Source: Hypoxylon rubiginosum
Taxonomy: Eukaryota; Ascomycota; Sordariomycetes; Xylariales; Hypoxylaceae
Direction of reading: 5' to 3'
NCBI GenBank assembly: GCA_902806565.1
Contig: CADCXA010000009.1
Location: 434,001 to 498,000, forward strand
Length of the DNA: 64,000 nt
In this document: positions 35,401-50,800 of the stretch, piece by piece
How the letters are laid out: every line of letters starts with the position of its first letter
Numbering within the stretch: the first letter of the stretch is position 1
Translations under genes and position numbers: made by a program
The notes under the pieces: generated by a model
Database searches by the model: none
What the model saw: only the letters and a program-made list of their open reading frames with translations
Told to the model about the DNA's origin: nothing

Positions 35401-38400
35401 TATAAAAGAATTTTATTTATTATAACTTAGTTATATATATTTAATTTTTATTTTAACTTTTAATTAAAATAAAACCATATAAAAATAAAGATAAAATAAT
35501 TATAATAATTAATATAAAAACGTAATTTAATTTAATCGTTAAATTTTATATAATAAAATTTAAGCTTTTAATATTTAAAACTCGCTTAATATAATTAAAA
35601 TTTAAATTTTATATTTTTATAAAAATTATAAAAGTTATAAAAAATCTTATTTAAATTAAAAACCAGTTTTTATAATACTTAATTTATATTATAAAAAACA
35701 CTTTTATATTATTTAAACTATTATTAAAATTAAACTTTATTTTTTTTATAAAAATAAGCTTTTATTATAAAAATTCCAAAATAATAAATAACTTAATTTT
35801 TAAAAAAAATAATAATAAAAATATTATTAATATTTAATTAATTAAATAAAAAATAAATAAAGAAATTAACGTAATTAAAATTTATTTTAAAAAATTACTA
35901 ATTATTAATAATTAAAGTTATATTAATAACTATAAAAAACTTATAATAAAAAAAGTAAGTAATAATAAAAAAAAAGGTATTTTATTTTATAAAATAAATC
36001 TATAAATACTACTAGCGTTAATTAATAAAATAAATTTTTTTAATTTTTTTAATAATTTTTATAATAATATATAAATTAATTTAATAAATACCTTTAAATA
36101 TAATTTTAATAAAAACGAAATAATTTTTTATATACTAATAAATAATAATTTTTTTAAAACTATAAAAATTACTATTTAAAAAACTATTAAAAAAACGAAA
36201 AAAAAAAAAATTTAAAATTAACGTAAAATAAAAACCAATTTTAACTTAATTTTTATTAATATTATATATAAATTTAAAGTTTTAAAAATTAATTTTATTA
36301 ATAATATTTTTATTAATAAATTTATACCATTAAAATTATTTAACTAAAAAAAAAAATTCCTTTAATTAATATAAAATTAGGTTAAAAACCTTTTAATATT
36401 TTATAAAAAAAACTTTTATAAGAATATTTATTTTAAATTTATAACCTAGTTTTATAACGAACATTTAAAACTTAATAAACTTAAAATAATTAAAAAAAAA
36501 TTAAAGATTTTTAAAATAACTAATATTAAAAAAAATATCTTTATTAAAATATTTTATAAAAAAAAAATAACTTTAGTTTAAAATTTTAATAAAATTAATT
36601 ATATAAAAAAAAATATAACGTTTAACTATATAATTAAAACTATTTTATATTTTATATAGTAAATTAAAAGTATTTTAATTTTTACTTTTTTTAAAAATAA
36701 AATTATTTAAATTTTAAAAGAGTATTTAAAAAATAATATTTTATAAAAAAACCACAACTTATATTAAAACACTTAGTTTATTATTAAAAAAAAAAAAAAA
36801 TCTTTTAAATTAATTAATTTTTATATTAAACTTAATAAAAAAATAATTTAAAATACCTTTTTATTAAAAAACTATAAGAAGTTTTTTATAAAATTTATAA
36901 TATATTAAATTTTATTTATAATAAACTAGTTTTTAAAATATAATTAAATAAAATTAAACTTTTTTAATAAATAATTAATAGTTTTTATAATATTAATTAA
37001 ACTAATAAAAATAATAATATTATTATAAAAAACAATAAATTTAATTACTTATTTTTTAAAAGTAGTTATTTAAATATTTTATAATTTTATATTAAATAAA
37101 TATAAGTTTTTTTTTAATAACATAAAAATTAAAAAACTAATTATTTAATATAAAAATTAAAAAGTTTATTTTAAAATATAACGCTTTATTTTTAAATATA
37201 TAAAAAACGTTAACACCGTTTTATTAAATTTTAAACTTATTAATATAATAATAAATAAAAAAAAGTTAAAATTTTACCGTTTAATAATAAAAATTATAAA
37301 ATATATTTATAATATTTATAAAAAAAAACTAACTTTATTAAAAACCTTTAAAATATAAAAATAAAATCCTTATAAAAATATAAAAAATATTAAGTTTTTT
37401 ATTAATATTATTATTTATTTTAAACTTTAAGTTAAATTATACGTTTTAATTATTATACTTTTAATAAAACTACTTTAAAAAAACACCTTATAAAAATAAA
37501 TAAAAAACTAAAAGTAAGTTATATAAACATTAAAAAATATATTAAATAACATTTTATATTTTATTAATTTTAATTACATTTATAAAAAACTAATTATCTT
37601 ATAAATAAATATCTTAAAAAATAATTAAAGTTATATATTAAAGTAATTTAATAATTAAAGTATTTTTCGTTTTTTAAAATATAAATTAAATATATAATAT
37701 AAAGTAAAAAAAAATTATAATATTTTAAAACTTAAGGTTTTAGTTATTATAAAATCTTTTTATTAGTTATAAATTCATTTTTATAATATTTATTTTTTAT
37801 TATAAATAAACATAAAAACATTAATCGTTTAATTAAATAATAAATTTATAAATTTATTAAAAACAAAGTTAATTTAATAAATTATTTATATTAAATTATT
37901 TAATTTTAAAATTAAGTATATACCTGGTAAATCTAATATAATAATTAACTTTTTATTTTATAAAAAAAAAACCTTTTAAATAAAAAAAACAATTAATAAA
38001 AAAACGATATTAATAAATATATTAATAATTAAATTTATTTTATTTAAATTATTTTAATTTTTCTAGCCTTTTTTAATATTAAGTATTTTTTATTATAATT
38101 ACTAAAAAATTAAAATAATAAATCCTAAAAAATTACAAGATATTTAAACATTTTTATTTACCTTTTTTATTTAAAAAATAAAAAAATAATAAAAAATTAA
38201 TATATTAAAATAAGATTTTAAAATAAAGTATTTTAATATATAATAACCGAGGGTATTTTATAAAAAAAACCTAAGAAAAAGTTCCATTAATAATAAATTA
38301 TTAATTTATTTTTATAAAAAAAATTAATTATTTAAAAAAATCACGCCGGATGTGGTTATAAAATACGTGATTTTATAATTAATAAAATAAAAAATATATA

Positions 38401-41400
38401 TTATTAAAAAAAAAAAAATTTAAATATAACTTAAGTTATTTTTATATATTTTAACTATTAAAAGTTTTAAACTATTAAATTTTATAAATTAAATTTATAT
38501 AATAAACTAAATAATTTTTTTATTATATAAATTATTAATATATAATATATATTTCGCGATTAAAAGAAAAAAATTATTATAAAAATAAAAAAAAAATTTA
38601 ATAATTAACTTAAGGTAAAAACTATCTCCAGTGTTAAAATAAAAATTATAATTAATTTTATTTAAAAAAAGATTATTTTTAATTACAGGATCTTTTTATT
38701 AATAAAATATAATAAAAGCTTAAAATTTAAAAACGCTTTTAAAAACGCTTATTTAAAAAGAAAAAAAAAAAAAAAAATAAACCCTTCTTATTATTTTAAA
38801 ATATAAAACCAAATAAAAGTTAATTATAAAAAAATTACTAAGGGATTTTTTTAAACCTTAAATAAAAACAATAAAAATTAAATATTATATTTATTTAAAA
38901 TTATTTAAACCGATTAAATATTAATTAAACCTAATAAAATCTTTTTATATAAAATTATATATAAATAAAAAATTATAATATTTATTAAAATTATAATTTT
39001 TACGTAACAGGTATTTAAATAAAATAAAATAAAAAATTATAAAAAGTTTTTAATAATTTAAATAAAACTTTTATAAAAAAAAAAAAAAACCTTTAAAAAC
39101 TAATTGTTATTTTTAGAAAAAAAAAAAAAAGAGGTAATTAAATAAAAAAATAAAAAATATATAAAATAAATTAAAAATATAATATTATAAAAAAATAATC
39201 TTATATTTTTATTTAATATTTTTTATTATATTAATATCTTAAATAAAAATAAGTTTCGTTATAATTAATTAAAATTTTATTTAATTAATTAAATTTATAA
39301 AAAAAATAAATATAATATTTATAAATTAAATAATATTATTTTAAAAACTATATTTTTAAAAAACTAATTTAAGTTTTTTATAAAAAACAAATAAAAATAT
39401 TAGGAACTTAATAACCTTTTTAATAATTTTTAAACTATAAAACCAAATAATAAATAATTTAATTAAAATAAAAACGATATTTTTTATAATAAAAAAAAAC
39501 ATTAAAATATTTAATTATTTTATAAATTAAAAAATAATAAGCCTAGTTATTAAAAATAATAATATAAAAACTTACTAAAATAATTTATATTAAAATAAAT
39601 ATATTTTAATTAACAGTAAAACAAAATAATAAACTATTAAAATTATTTTTAAAAATAAAGTTTTTTAATTATAATAAATTAAAATTTACCTTTTTAAAAG
39701 AATAAAAAAAAGATATATTATTATATTAAATTTTAAAACATTTATTAGCCTTAAATTATATTAATTAATATAAAAGTAAAATAATTATTAATTTAAAAAA
39801 ATAAAAAAAAATAATTACATTTATATTTAATATTATAATTAAGAATTTATAAATATATAATATATAATTAATATATAACTAAAAAACCTTATTTAAAATA
39901 TTTTATTTATTTTTTTTTTATAAATTTTAAATTTTTATTATTTAAAATTAATTTATTTATTTAACCTTTACTTTATTTTTTATTTACCTTAAAATTAAAC
40001 TAATTTTACCAATAAAACTAAAAAATATAATATTTAATATAAAAACTTTATTTTTTATTTTATTTAATTTAAAATCTTAATATTAGATTATTAAAATTAA
40101 ATTAATAAATTCTTTAATATAAAATTTTTAATTAAAAAAGGATTTTAATACTTTTAAACTTAAAAATTTTTAAATTAATAATCTTAAAATTTACACTTTT
40201 TATTAAATATTAAAATAATATAAATACTATAAAACTTTTTTATAACATTAAAAATAAACTTATAATTAAAATAAAACCATATTTTAACGTAATTAATAAA
40301 ATTAAACACTTTTATATAACACTAATAATATTAATAAACTATTTTATTTAAAAAATTATATATTTAAATAAAAAAATTAAAAACACGGTAACTATTTTAT
40401 ATAAACTTATTAAAATAATTATTTAAAAAACCCATGTGTTTAATATTAATAAATAAAAATAATAATTATTTTAAAAATAATTATTTAAAAAAAAAGTAGT
40501 AATTCCGTAAAAAGCTAACCGTTTATTAAAAACTTTTATTAAATATTTTTTAAAAAATATACCAACTAATAATAAAACTATTAAATATATAAAAATTTAT
40601 ATTATAAATTATCTAGTAAATTATATTAATTAGGTTTTTTTATAAAATTATTAAGTTTTATTAACTTATAAATATTTATTATTAATATAAAACCTAGAAA
40701 TTAAAAATAAAGATTTTAATTAAAAGTTTATTACGTTATTTACTAAAAATAATAAAAATAATAAAACTAAAGATTTCACTATTATATAAAACTTTAAAAA
40801 ACTATAAAAATTAATAACTTAAAGAAATATAAACCGTAATAATTTTTTCGGCCTAGAATTTATTTTAATTAATAAAAGTTATAATATAAATTTAAAATTA
40901 ACTTTTATATTTAAAATAACTTAATTAAAAATAATAAACCGTTTATTTATTTATAGTTATTTATATATTAAAAGTAATAATTAATTAAAAGTAAATATAA
41001 TATTAAAAATTTAACTTATTTATTAAATGTTAATTTAAATATTAAAATCTTAAAAAAGTTAATTATAATATATCTTATTTATAATAAAATATAATTCTTT
41101 AAATAATTTTAATAAAAGTTTTATATTAAGCTAGCTTTAAAAAAATAAATTAAAGTTATAATTATAAAAAACAAATAACATATTTATAAAAATGTTTTAA
41201 ACTTAAAAATAAATTTTAATATTTATATTAAACTCTTTTTAAAACATATATTTAAATATAAAAATAATATTACCGAAATTAAAAAATAATAATAAAAATA
41301 ATATATTAAAATTAAAACTTTTATAGTATTTTTAAATATATTATATAATAATAAGTTTTATAATATTATTATTATTATTAAATATTTTAAATTTTTTTAA

Positions 41401-43422
41401 ACAAATAAAAATAAATATAATTATTATAATTTAAATATTTTCTACCGTTTTAAAAAGTAATTTAAAATATTTTAAAAAAGCTAAAAAATTTAAAAAAAAA
41501 AGAAATATAAAAAATAAAAATTATTATAAAATTCTTAGCTTTTTATCACTTTAAAAAAAAATAAATACCGTTAATTAAAAACTAATTTACACGTTATATT
41601 AATATTTTATTAACTTATAATTAAAATTAATAAAAGTTTATTTATATAATAAGCTATTTAATAAAATATTTATATAAAGTTATATAAATATAAAAAATAT
41701 TTAATATTTTTTTTTTACTTTAATTAATATAAGTTTATTTTATATTTTATATTTTTTTTTTTTAAAAAATTTAAAATTATGATATTTTACAATTATAATA
41801 ATAATATATAAAAAAATAAAAACAATGTTTATTAATATTATAAACTTTTTAAAAGATATTTACTATATTAATAATATTATTAATTAATAAAAATATTAAT
41901 TAAAGTTTTTAAAACTTATAATAATAACGTTTTTTTTTTTTTTTAATTAAAGTTAAATTTATATACCACGGTTATATTATAAAACACCTTATTTTTATTA
42001 AAAATAAACTTTAAATTTTAATATAAAAAACTTATATTTATAATTATAAGTTTTTTAATTTTATATAAAAATAAAAAATATAATAAATTATTAAAAATTA
42101 AAAGATTTTAATTATTTATTATAAAAAATATACCACTTATTAAATTAATTTATAAAATTAAAATATTATAAACTTTAAAAAACTATAAAATAAATAATTT
42201 TAATAATATTATATTTATTTTAATTAAGTAATATAACTTATAATTTATTTTTTTAATAACTTATTATAATTTTACGGCACTAAGTAAAAACCTTAATAAT
42301 TACACGGTTTTTTATTTTTACGTAATATTAATTAATATAATAAAAAAATAAATATATATTTTTAATATTTTTATAAATAAAATAAACCTTTTTTTTATTA
42401 AAGTATAAATATTATTTATAAACTTAAATAAAATATATAATAATAATAAATAAAGAATAATAATTAAAAACCTTAAAAATTTATATTAAATTTAAATTAT
42501 TTTTTAAAATAATAATTAAATATATAATTATTAAATAATATATATTTTTTATTTATTATTTAAAAAACTAACTATTTTATTTTAATTATTAAAAAATAAA
42601 AACTTTAATTAAACTTTGGTTTTAAATATTTTTATAAAAATAACATTTAAATACGTTAAAATTAAAATAATTATTAAAAAACTTTTATTTATTAAGCGGC
42701 TTATAATACCAATTAAATTAATACGTAATTTTATACTTAAAATAAATTTAACAAGATTATAATTTACAGTAATTAATATAATTAAAAATATTAAAAATAA
42801 CTTTTTAAATAACAGCTTATTTAAATTTTTAAATAACTTTTTAAACCTAAAGCTTATAAAAAAAAGAAAAATAAAACTAAAAATAACTTAAAAAACAATA
42901 TTATTATTATAATTACTTTTAATAAAACTATATAAAAAACTAGAACTTAATATTTTCTTAAAAACGAAATTAACTTTAAAAAACGGTATAAATATTTATT
43001 AAAACTTAATTATAATTTAATCCTTTAAATAAATCTAACTTAAAAAATTAAATATAAATAAAAATTATTTATACTAGTTAATAAATAAGTAATTAATATA
43101 TAAGAAATTATAATAAATAAATTATAATTTATTAATCCTTATAATTAAATAAATTAAAATTAATATATTACCTTAATTAATATAATTAATAAATCGTTTA
43201 AAACTAAAAAGTTATCTATAAAAAAAATACGTTTTATATTAACTAAAAAACAAGAAAAAACCAGTAACTTTATAAAATTAAATAATAAAAATAAGCTTAT
43301 AATATAACCTATAAAAAAAGGTTTAAAATAAATTAATTAATTTAATATAAAAGAAAATAAATAAAAGGTTTTTTTTTATAAATTTAAATTAAAATAAAAC
43401 CTTATTTAAATTTAAAAAAAAG

Positions 43423-43703
43423 TTATAATAAAATATAATAATTAATATTTTATAAAAAGTTACGTAATTATTTTATAACTAGATTCTTTTTATTTATTTT
43501 TTTTAAAAAACTTATAAAACCTTTTATATAATTAAATAATTATATATTATAAAAATACACACTTTTTTATAAAATATTTTAAATATATTAATTAAAATAT
43601 TTTTTAAGTTATTTTTTAAGTTAAATATAATTTAAAGTAAATAATAATATAACTGTTATTTAAATTAAAAATCACCGGTATAAAAGCAAAACTTTATTAT
43701 AAT
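43423..43703 (+). repeat. Right long terminal repeat of element A
   Basis: Partner of 31511-31791. Retains a few C and G bases the left copy has lost (ACGTAA, CACCGG), so the two copies were mutated independently. Confidence 0.75.
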
Positions 43704-43827
43704 ATTAAAATAAAATTAAATAAATTTAAAAACTTTTATAAGTTTTATATAATTTTTATAATTTATTTTTATAATAATTTAAAATTTTAAATAAAAAAAT
43801 AATTAAATTTAATTTTTATAATATTAT

Positions 43828-44007
43828 TAAATAATAAAAAGTTATTTTAAAGAACTTATTTAAATTTTATATATAAGTTAATAATTAAAGTTATAATAAC
43901 CTTATTATAAAGTTATTTTAAAAAATTATAAAAATATATATTATTAAAAAATATATATATAATATATATAATTAATTTTTTAATTAAATATATAAATTAT
44001 TTAATAA
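43828..44007 (+). repeat. Left long terminal repeat of element B
   Basis: Aligns without gaps to 49451-49630; differences are mostly C/T and G/A transitions, with at least one other change near its end. Confidence 0.7.
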
Positions 44008-47000
44008 TTAAAAGTTTTATTTACTTAAAAATAAAAAAACTATATATAAATAATAATATATAACTTTTAATTAATTAAAAACTATAAAATTATAAAATAA
44101 TTATATTAATAAAACTTTTTATAATTTAAATTTAACTAATAATAAAAAAAACAATATATTAAAAACAATAAAAAAAAAGGTTTTTTATAATAACTTAATT
44201 AACTAAAAATAATAAAATAAAAATTTTTAAATAAAAATTATTAATTTAAAACTTTAAAAATATATTAATTTTATAAAAACGTTAAAATAATTAAAAAAGT
44301 TATTTTAATTAAACGTTAATAATTATTAAAAAAAAACTTAATAAATAATATAAAATTTATTAAATAATAGTTTTTAAATTATAATAAATAAAAGTTAAAA
44401 AAAATAAATTAAAATAAATAAAAAATTTATAAGTTTAATAAAAATAATAAAAAAAATAAAGTTATTTATAAAAAAAATTAAACTTTTTATAATTACGATT
44501 ATAAAATTTATTAAACTTATTAATAAATAATTAAAAAATTAAGAAACTAGGTTATTAATTTTATATTTTTAAATTATTAAAATATATATTTTAATTTAAT
44601 AAATATTATATATAAATAATATAAAAAACTATTTATTACTAATAAAATATATTATAATTAATTAAAATTACAAGTTTAAAAACAATATAAAAAAATAATA
44701 TAATAACTAATAAAAATGTTTAAAAACTTTAAAATATAAATAATTAAATAAAAATTAATTATTATAAATATAAAAATAAAAAGCCTTATAAATATTATTA
44801 ATAGTTAATTATTAATAAAAAAATTTAAAATTATATTTAATAACGTTTTAAATAATTAAATAACTAATTATAAATTATTAAATATTAATAAAATTAAAAA
44901 TAATATACTTAGTTATTTAAATATAATAATTATTTTATATAAATATATATTCTTATAATTAATTTTTACAAGGCTTTATTTTATAAAAAAAGTATTTATT
45001 ATTTAATTTAATAACATAGAATTTAATTATAATAAAAACTTAAATATTAAATTAAAAAAAAAAAAAACATCACTTTTAAACTTTTTAATTAATTAAAATA
45101 AGGTAAAAGTAATAAAAATTATAGTAAATTATAAAGTTAAAACAATTTAAATAAATAAATTAAATTAATTAAAAAAAAATAAGCCGATATATTTACTGAT
45201 TATTTATAAGAAATTAATATTTTATATTTAATTTATTATAGTTATTATAAAATTATTAATTACTAGTATATTATTAAAAATAAAGCTTTAAAAAACTAAA
45301 CTTTAAATTTTACTGTAAAAAAAATAATTAAATATAAAATAATTAAAAATAATATATTTATTAAATTAATTAAAAAAATAAAAAAAAAGTTATTTATATA
45401 AAGTAAAAATTAATTAATTTAAGTAATTAAAAGAATAAAAATTTTTTTTTTAATTTTATAAGTTATATTTAAAGTTAATATTTATTTTTTAAAAAACTTA
45501 ATAATTTTAAATTTAAAAATTATTATTTATATTTTTAATTAATTTAATTAATTTTTATTATATTAAATAATATATATTAAAAATATAATTTTTATAAAAA
45601 ACTTAGTTATATTTATATAAAAATATAAAAAAATAAATATATATTTAAAAAGTTTAAAAAAAGTAAAATTTTTACGATTATAAAACGTAGTATATTATAA
45701 AAAATTCATATATAATATAATATTATTAAAGCTTTTAAAAAAAATAAAATATTAATAAAACTATAAAAATATAAATAACTATTTATAAAAAAAATTTAAT
45801 TTTATTTTATATATTATTATTAATAAATAAAATTAATATATTATAAAAAATCTTTTTAAGAATTTTATTAATTATTTATTTTATATAAAAAACGTTAAAT
45901 TTAATAATTAAATAAAATAACTTTTAAATATAATAACTAATAAATTATAATATTTATAATTTAACTACTTAAAATTAAAAGCTTTTAATTATATAACTAG
46001 TTATTTTTAAAAAATAAAAATTAAAAAGTTTAACCTAACTAAAAAAACTAATTAAATTATTATAATAAAATATAACACGTATAATTATAAAAAAATTAAA
46101 AAGCTTAAATATTATAAATATTATAAATAATTAAATAAGCTAAATAAACATTTAATTATTAATTTTTATAACTTAAAAATAAACTTTTAAAAATATTAAT
46201 ATATAATATTAATTATTAATAAATATATAAAATAAGTTTAAAACTTTTATTTTAAAAATTATATTTTAAATTTAATTATTAAAATTTTAAACTAAATATT
46301 TAAAATTATTTAAAAATAACATTAATTTAATATTAAAGTTATTAAATATAATAATAAATTAATAATAAAAAAACATATTATATGAAATTATATTTAATAA
46401 ATATATTATATTAAACTTAAACTTTTAATATTAAATATATAAAATTAAAATAATAATATTAAACGTTTAAAAAATATAATTAAATAAAAAACTTAAACGA
46501 TAAAAATAAAATTAAAACTTTTAAGTTTTTTATAAATAAAAGTTTTTAAAACTATTATTTATTTTTATAATTATATTTTTAAGTATAACTTTAATTAGTA
46601 ATTTTTATATAAACGTTTTTATATTTATTTAACATTTAAAAACAATATAATTATTAATAAAAAATTATATTAAGTTTATTTAAAAATATATAAATATAAA
46701 ATATTTATACTTATTATAAAAATAAAATAAAAATAAAACCGATATTAATATTTTAATTTAAAAGTATAAATAAACTATTTAATAAATTACAACTTTATAA
46801 ATATTTATAATATTTAAGTTTTTATATTAAAACAAGTTATTAAAATATAAAATATTATATTTAATAAAAATATTATATTTAATAAAAATATTTTATTCTT
46901 AAAAAATAATTTATTATATATAATAAAAAAGAATATTTAAGATTTAATTAACTAAATTACCATTTTATAAAACGTAAAAAAAAAAGTTAATTTAAAGTTA

Positions 47001-49450
47001 TTAGTTTTTAAAAAAAATAAAATAAAAATAAAAATATTAGTAAAAAATAAAAGCGAGTAAAATTATAAAATAAATAATAATAATAAAAAATATAATAATA
47101 AAAAAGTTAAAAAGTTTAATTATTTTTATATTAAAATTATATTTATATTATATTTTACTTTTAATATTACTTTTTTATTAATTGTTTTATTATTTATTAT
47201 AATAATAAAAAAAAAGTTAAACGTTATAAATCACGTTTTTTTAAATACCAATATAAAAAAAAAATTAAACGTTATAAATTATACCTTTTTAAATATAATT
47301 AAAAAACTAAAATAAAACATTATAAATTACGTTTTTTATAATAAAATAAAAAAAATAAAATTAAATATTATAAATTATATTTTTTAAAATAAAAATATAA
47401 GAAACGTTATTTTAATAAATTAAATTATAACTTTTAACACGTTTTTAAAATAAACTAAAAAAGATTTACTTATTTTTTATTTTAAAGTTATAAACTATAT
47501 AATAAATTAAAAAGTTATATTTAATATAAAATATTTAATTTTAATAATAAAATTAATATATAAAAAGTTAATAAATAAAATATAAATAATATAAATAATA
47601 TATTATTTATAACGTTATTTTATAAGCTAAATAAATCTAAATTTAATATCACGCTTAAAATTATATAAACTTAAAAAGCTATAAAAACTTTTATAAAAAA
47701 AACAAAGAATTTATAAAAAAGATTTACCACTTTTTTTAAAGATTTATAAAAAGTTATAAAATTATATTTTAAAGTAAAAATTTAAAAAAGCTAAAAAATC
47801 ACACTTAAATAACTATAAAAAAATAAACTTTTAAGTTAAATATAAATAATAAATTATTAATAATAAATAAATTTTAAACTATATATAAATATATATATAT
47901 AAATTTAATAAATATAAATGGTTTATAAAATGTAAAATAAAACTAATAATTTAAGGAAATTAATAAATTAAAAACAAGTATTTAAATATTTACGTTTTAA
48001 TATTAACCGGAAAATTATTTTAAATTTTTATTATAATTATAATAAGATTTAATTTTAAATTAATTTAATATAATATAATTAATATATTTATAAATGTAAA
48101 TTTAAACAACGAAATTTATATAAAAATACTTTTAAAATATTAAAAACGTTAAATTATTTTATATTTATTAAAAACATTATATAAATTAAGAAAATCTTTT
48201 TTATTTTAATAAAAAAAGTTAATTAAAACATTTATAAAATTAAACTTTTTAGTTATTTTTTATAAGTTTTACTGCTTTTTTAAAAACAAAGTATTAATTT
48301 TTTTTTATATTAATAATATTATTTTTATATATTAAAACTATAAGTAAATTATAATAAACGTAATAATATTATAGCTATAAAAAAAATATTAATTTATAAG
48401 CGAAGATAATTTACAATGGTTTTTTAGAATTAAAATAATTAAAAATTAAAATAAAAAACTAATTTAGTTTTTTTAATTTTTATATATAAATAAATTAAAT
48501 AAATTATTAATAAATAAAAAACTAAAAATTATCTTTTTAATTTTTATAAGAAATAAAAAACTGTTATTTTTATTAAAATTAGTTTTTTTATAGTTTATTT
48601 AACGATATTAATAAAAGATTAAATTAATATTATATATAATAATAATTATATATTTTAATATTATTTTTATAGTTTTTTAATTAACTAAATTTAATATAAA
48701 TCTTAGTAATAAATATTACTTTAAAACTAACTAATTAATTTAATATTTTATTATTATTTAATATTTATTTTTATAATATAAAAATATTAATATATTTAAA
48801 ATAATTAATAACGTTTTATTTATTAATAATATCTTTAATTAAAAAAGTTTATAAATATATATAATAAAGTTATTTAAAAAAGTAATTAAATAACATATAA
48901 ATAAATAAAATATAATAATTATTTTTATAATAAAAACAAAGTTATTATCTTTTATATAAATTATAAAAAAAATTATATTTATATTATATTTAATTATAAA
49001 GCTTAATATAAGTTTAAATAATTTAAAAATTATAATATATTATAATAATAAATAAATAATTAAATTAATATATATAAATATTATATTATTTTAAATTAAG
49101 TTATAATATATAAATATTTATAATTATTAGTTATAATGAAAAGCATTTATAAATTAAATTAAAGTTATTTATATTTTTATAAAAAATATAATAATAAATA
49201 GTTTTATTAAAATATTTATTATAAAAAAATTCGCCGTATTTATTTAATAATTAAATTTAATAAATATATAAAAAGAAATTAAATTTAAATGAATTTATAA
49301 GTTTATAAAAAAAGATTTTAATAAAATAAAAAACTTTTTATTTAGCAGAAAAAGTAATATATATATAATTAATAATTAAAAAATATTAAAAAATAAATCT
49401 TAATTACTTAGGTTTTTTTATTAAAAATAAATAAACTTAAAGGGATATAT

Positions 49451-49630
49451 TAAATAATAAAAAGTTATTTTAAAAAACTTATTTAAGTTTTATATATAAA
49501 CTAATAATTAGAGCTGTAATAATTTTATTATAAAATTATTTTAAAGAATTATAAAAATATATATTATTAAAAAATATATATTTAATATATATAATTAATT
49601 TTTTAATTAAATATACATGTTATTTAATAA
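49451..49630 (+). repeat. Right long terminal repeat of element B
   Basis: Partner of 43828-44007; keeps GAGCTG and ACATGT where the left copy has only A and T. Confidence 0.7.
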
Positions 49631-50800
49631 ATATAATAATAAAATATTATTTATTTAAATATTTATATATAAATATTTTTATTTTTATTTATATTAATAA
49701 TTTATTTATTATTAAAAAATATTATTAAAATATTATTAATATAATAAATATTTTTAAAAAAAATCTTTAAATTAAAAGCTATAAATAATATAATTAAGTT
49801 TTTTAGTTTTTATATTTAACGTAATAAAAATACCTATTAAATTTTTATTAATTAAATTATATTTATTAAGAAAATTTTTAATAAATTTAATATTAAATTT
49901 TTTAAAAATATAAAAACTTTTTAACCTTTTAATATTATTATTTTTATTATTTAAAATAAAATAATTAATATTAATAATAAAAAAAACTAAATAAAAATTA
50001 ATTTTTTTAATTAATAAATTATTAATATTTATTTTAATATTATAAAAATAATTATAATATTTTATAAAATAAATATAAAACTTAATTAATATTATTTTAA
50101 TTTAATAAAACATTTTTAATAATATTTTATTTTAACTAAAAATTTTAATATTATTTTTAATAAAAAACATTTTATTATAAATATATATTTTATAATTTAA
50201 ATAAATATAATTTTTATTAATAATTTAAGTTTTTAATAATTTATAAAAGTTTATATTATTATATTTATTAACAGTTTAATATATTAATAATTAAAAAAAT
50301 AAATATTTATTATATTTAATAATATAAAAATAAAGTTTATTAATTTTATTTTAATTAGTTTTATAATTATATAAATTAATAAATTATTAAAAAAATTAAG
50401 TTATAAATAACCTAGATTTTTTATTATATATATTAATTTAATTAATATTAAAATTATTATTTTTAATTTTTTTAAAATAACTTATATTTATTATTTTAAT
50501 ATATAATTTAAATAAATTATTAATTATTATTAATATAATAATTTTAAATTATAATATATTAATATAATTAATATAATTATAAATAAATTAATAAAACTAT
50601 TTTTTAAAAAAAATTATTATAAGTTTATATATTAATTAAAAATAAATTCTTATTTTTAATAATTTAATAAATTAAAAAAAAAATTATAAATAATTTAATT
50701 TAAATTATTAAATTAACCTTATTTTATAAGTTAAAAAAAAATATTTTTTATAAATAAATAATTTATAATAATTTTATATTTATTAAGTTAATAAAAATAT

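Larger units (their letters stand above)
31511..43703. mobile_element. Inner element A, 12.2 kb, LTR type
   Basis: Bounded by 281-base direct repeats 31511-31791 and 43423-43703 at a constant offset of 11,912. It is large for a single retrotransposon and may itself hold nested insertions. No coding sequence survives. A 5-base AATAT at 31507-31511 and 43701-43705 might be a target-site duplication, but it has little weight in such AT-rich DNA. Confidence 0.6.
43828..49630. mobile_element. Inner element B, 5.8 kb, LTR type
   Basis: Bounded by 180-base direct repeats 43828-44007 and 49451-49630 at a constant offset of 5,623. The size fits a Copia or Gypsy retrotransposon; no domain is readable because of RIP. 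It begins 124 bases after the end of element A, i.e. both interrupt the same outer element. Confidence 0.6.

Noticed and set aside
31507..43705. AATAT target-site duplication around element A
   Set aside because: The five bases match, but in DNA of more than 90% A+T such a match is expected by chance, and it leaves the repeat ends without the TG...CA form.
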